Of a stretch of DNA of 64,000 bases, positions 62,047 through 64,000 are shown piece by piece. Under the pieces are notes generated by a model. That model was given only the letters and a program-made list of their open reading frames with translations, ran no database searches and had not been told where the DNA came from. Position 1 is the first letter of the stretch. Each line of letters starts with the position of its first letter. A program made the position numbers and the translations under genes. Origin of the DNA: Bacillus vallismortis (lineage in GTDB: Bacteria > Bacillota > Bacilli > Bacillales > Bacillaceae); NCBI RefSeq assembly GCF_040784915.1, contig NZ_CP160797.1:2966137-3030136 (forward strand). The letters are read 5' to 3'.

Positions 62047-63123
62047 CTAAGCGTTGACTTTCACCATTGGTTTCAGTTCATTCAGCCATTTTTCGAATTC
62101 AGGAATCGCCATTTGCTGAGCAGAGTCAGAAAGTGCGACTGACGGATCAGGGTGAACCTCAGCCATTACGCCGTCTGCGCCGATCGCTAAAGCAGCTTTA
62201 GCTGTCGGAAGCAGGAGGTCGCGGCGGCCAGTTGAATGCGTCACATCAACAAAGACAGGCAAATGCGTTTCTTGTTTCAAAATCGGTACAGCAGAAATAT
62301 CCAGCGTGTTTCTCGTTGCTGTTTCATATGTTCTGATACCGCGTTCACAAAGAATGATTTGATCGTTTCCTTGTGACATGATGTATTCAGCGGCATTGAT
62401 GAATTCAGAGATCGTTGCAGCAAGTCCGCGCTTCAGAAGCACTGGCTTTTTCACTGAGCCGGCCGCTTTCAGCAATTCAAAGTTTTGCATGTTGCGCGCT
62501 CCGATTTGAATCACATCAATGTAGTCCAGCGCTTCTTCGATATGAGCCGGAGTTACGATTTCACTGATCACTGCCAGATCAAATTCGTCCGCTACACGTT
62601 TTAAAATTTGAAGGCCTTCAACACCGAGGCCTTGGAAATCGTATGGGCTCGTACGAGGCTTAAAGGCTCCTCCGCGCAAAATTTTAATTCCTTGTTTTTT
62701 CGCAGCTGCAGCCACTTCAGCCACCTGCTCGTAGCTCTCTACCGCACATGGCCCGACAATAAATCTTTGCTGGCCGTCTCCGATTTTTTCACCTTTAATA
62801 TCTACAATTGTATCTTCAGGTTTTTTCTTGCGCGAGACAAGCAGCGCTTTGCTGTGATCTTCTTCCTGAAGCTCTAAACCGGCTTTGAATATCTCTTTAA
62901 AAATGTGCTGGATGGTGGAGTTTTCGAAAGGACCATCATTGTTTTCAATGATATTGTTTAACATTGTGCGTTCTCTGACAGGGTCAAATCGATTGACACC
63001 CTGTGCTTCCTTCGCTTTACCGATCTCTTTTACAACATTTCCGCGTTCGTTGATTAATTTTAAAATTTGTAGGTTTAATTCGTCTGCTTTCTGCCTTAAA
63101 AGCTCTAACTCTGTGTTGCTCAT
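62047..63123 (-). CDS. aroA: DAHP synthase with fused chorismate mutase
   Basis: 358-residue bifunctional enzyme of aromatic amino acid synthesis. Residues 1-85 form an AroQ-type chorismate mutase ([22 protein letters not shown]) that also acts as the feedback sensor; the rest is a type I-beta DAHP synthase with [17 protein letters not shown] near residue 150. ATG at 63123 follows GGAAAGGATGAAAAAA. It stands upstream of ccpA on the same strand. Confidence 0.96.
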   Translation of the reverse strand: MSNTELELLRQKADELNLQILKLINERGNVVKEIGKAKEAQGVNRFDPVRERTMLNNIIENNDGPFENSTIQHIFKEIFKAGLELQEEDHSKALLVSRKKKPEDTIVDIKGEKIGDGQQRFIVGPCAVESYEQVAEVAAAAKKQGIKILRGGAFKPRTSPYDFQGLGVEGLQILKRVADEFDLAVISEIVTPAHIEEALDYIDVIQIGARNMQNFELLKAAGSVKKPVLLKRGLAATISEFINAAEYIMSQGNDQIILCERGIRTYETATRNTLDISAVPILKQETHLPVFVDVTHSTGRRDLLLPTAKAALAIGADGVMAEVHPDPSVALSDSAQQMAIPEFEKWLNELKPMVKVNA

Positions 63124-63327
63124 TTTTTTCATCCTTTCCCTGCACATTCATTTTTTATTTTGTAGTTATCATGCATCTTACTATAAGTAATTCCAAATGG
63201 AAATACTGAAATAAAAAAAATTTTATAAAAACTCCTCTTTATTACCCAAACGCTTTTAAGTGATAAAGTGATCTATATGAAGCTATCCTACATCATGTGA
63301 GGACAATGTTCAAGGGTTTTTTCAAAA

Positions 63328-63362
63328 AAAAAGCGCCAGATTGAATCTGGACGCTTTTTTCT
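63328..63362 (-). terminator. terminator of ytxH-ytxJ
   Basis: Stem AAAAGCGTCCAGATT / AATCTGGCGCTTTT with T-run on the minus strand, just after ytxJ. Confidence 0.8.
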
Positions 63363-63687
63363 ATGACAAATGCTGCTTGATGCCCGCTTCTGTAATTTGT
63401 GAATGTGAGGTATGCCATTTCACTTCACCGTTTTGGATGACGAAAACCTGAGGGCTTTCGTGCTTTACGCCGTATGTTTCTGCGATGAAATTTGACAGCG
63501 GCCGGGCTTCTTGTACTTGCAGATAGTAAGCCGGCACATCCTCATGCTGATTTACAAAGGCAACAAACTCATGAAAGGCTGCCTGGCTGATCGGGCATGT
63601 GGTACTGTGTTTAAAGAAGACGAAAGTGCCTTCCTGTTCTGCAATCCGTTTAAATTCTTCCTCAGATTGAATAAGCTGTTTTGCCAT
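63361..63687 (-). CDS. ytxJ: monothiol bacilliredoxin YtxJ
   Basis: 108-residue thioredoxin-fold protein with the active-site TCPISQ near residue 31. It is known as BrxC, which removes bacillithiol from oxidised proteins. It is the last gene of the ytxGHJ stress operon, 23 bases after ytxH. Confidence 0.92.
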   Translation of the reverse strand: MAKQLIQSEEEFKRIAEQEGTFVFFKHSTTCPISQAAFHEFVAFVNQHEDVPAYYLQVQEARPLSNFIAETYGVKHESPQVFVIQNGEVKWHTSHSQITEAGIKQHLS

Positions 63688-63710
63688 GGCTCAAGATCTT
63701 CCTTCCCGGC

Positions 63711-64000
63711 TCAGCGATTGATATGCTCAGCCTGTTTTTGCGCATCTTTCAGTTCGTCTTTTACATCTTCTTTCGTTTGAAGGACCTGATCTTTTGTTTC
63801 GCCGGCCGCCTGCATCGCTTCTTCTCTCATCTCTTGCATATCAGTTGATGAATCCGTTTTTGCAGATTTAGACCGGTCTCTTAAATCCTTCACCTTGTTC
63901 ATGATCTGCCCTGACTGATCCGCTACAAGCTGTGTGATGTTCGATGTTTTGTCTTTTGCGATGCTGACATATTGCGTGCCTTTTTCCTTCGCATCTGCCG
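63711..64000 (-). CDS. ytxH: general stress protein YtxH (5' end beyond window)
   Basis: C-terminal 96 residues of YtxH; the frame stays open to the window edge, so the start is outside. The visible part is a charged, helical, low-complexity region (KTDSSTDMQEMREEAMQAAGE; KEDVKDELKDAQKQAEH) like plant desiccation proteins. The ytxGHJ operon is known to be under SigB and SigH control. The frame upstream of the methionine at 63902 is open and in family register, so a start there is rejected. Confidence 0.9.
   Translation of the reverse strand, partial: ADAKEKGTQYVSIAKDKTSNITQLVADQSGQIMNKVKDLRDRSKSAKTDSSTDMQEMREEAMQAAGETKDQVLQTKEDVKDELKDAQKQAEHINR

Overview
The window is chromosomal DNA of a Bacillus subtilis-group organism. 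Gene content and order (pyk-pfkA-accA-accD-ytsJ-dnaE, argGH, ackA, tpx, sspA, thiI-nifZ, ezrA, rpsD, tyrS, acsA/acuABC, motPS-ccpA, aroA-ytxJ-ytxH) match the ytsJ to ytxH part of the B. subtilis map. Protein lengths and strong AGGAGG-type ribosome sites agree. The exact species or strain cannot be fixed from this sequence alone. Gene names come from recognising proteins and order, not from a database search.

Layout. 1-9.8 kb: glycolysis and entry to fatty acid synthesis (pyruvate kinase, phosphofructokinase, acetyl-CoA carboxylase carboxyltransferase, malic enzyme) and the second replicative polymerase DnaE. 9.9-15.7 kb: sporulation membrane pair ytrHI, nanoRNase NrnA and several conserved genes of partly unknown role. 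15.8-25.1 kb: argGH, moaB, ackA with two CcpA sites, ytxK, tpx, spore protein ytfJ, ytfI, yteJ and signal peptide peptidase sppA. 25.3-39.5 kb: NAD kinase, ytcJ/ytcI, spore coat-DNA protein sspA, the thiI/nifZ thiouridine pair, branched-chain amino acid transporter braB with tandem CodY-like boxes, ezrA, hisJ, yttP, ytsP and dgcP. 39.6-40.5 kb: rpsD. 53.2-64 kb: tyrS with its T-box, the acetate utilisation cluster, the sodium stator motPS, ccpA, aroA and the ytxHJ stress operon.

The accessory part is a roughly 12.6 kb island (about 40.5-53.1 kb) between the rpsD terminator and the tyrS terminator, two genes that I remember as adjacent in strain 168. It is a decayed prophage. A lysis/tail-tip module lies on the minus strand: a beta-helical tail protein, a BppU baseplate protein, XkdW- and XkdX-like proteins, a lipoprotein phosphodiesterase, a holin and an amidase. 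It is joined to a scrap of integrase and to an IS3-family element. Still intact beside it are a Rap-Phr quorum-sensing cassette whose Phr precursor carries two tandem pheromone repeats, a 33-residue membrane peptide, and an LXG-type secreted nuclease toxin with its SMI1/KNR4 immunity protein (YobL/YobK-like). The phage genes show clear decay: an in-frame stop in the phosphodiesterase, a frameshift and 5' truncation in the tail gene, a two-sided truncation of the integrase, and a frameshift in the transposase. The signalling and toxin/immunity genes have open frames, as expected if selection keeps the competition functions while the virion genes erode.
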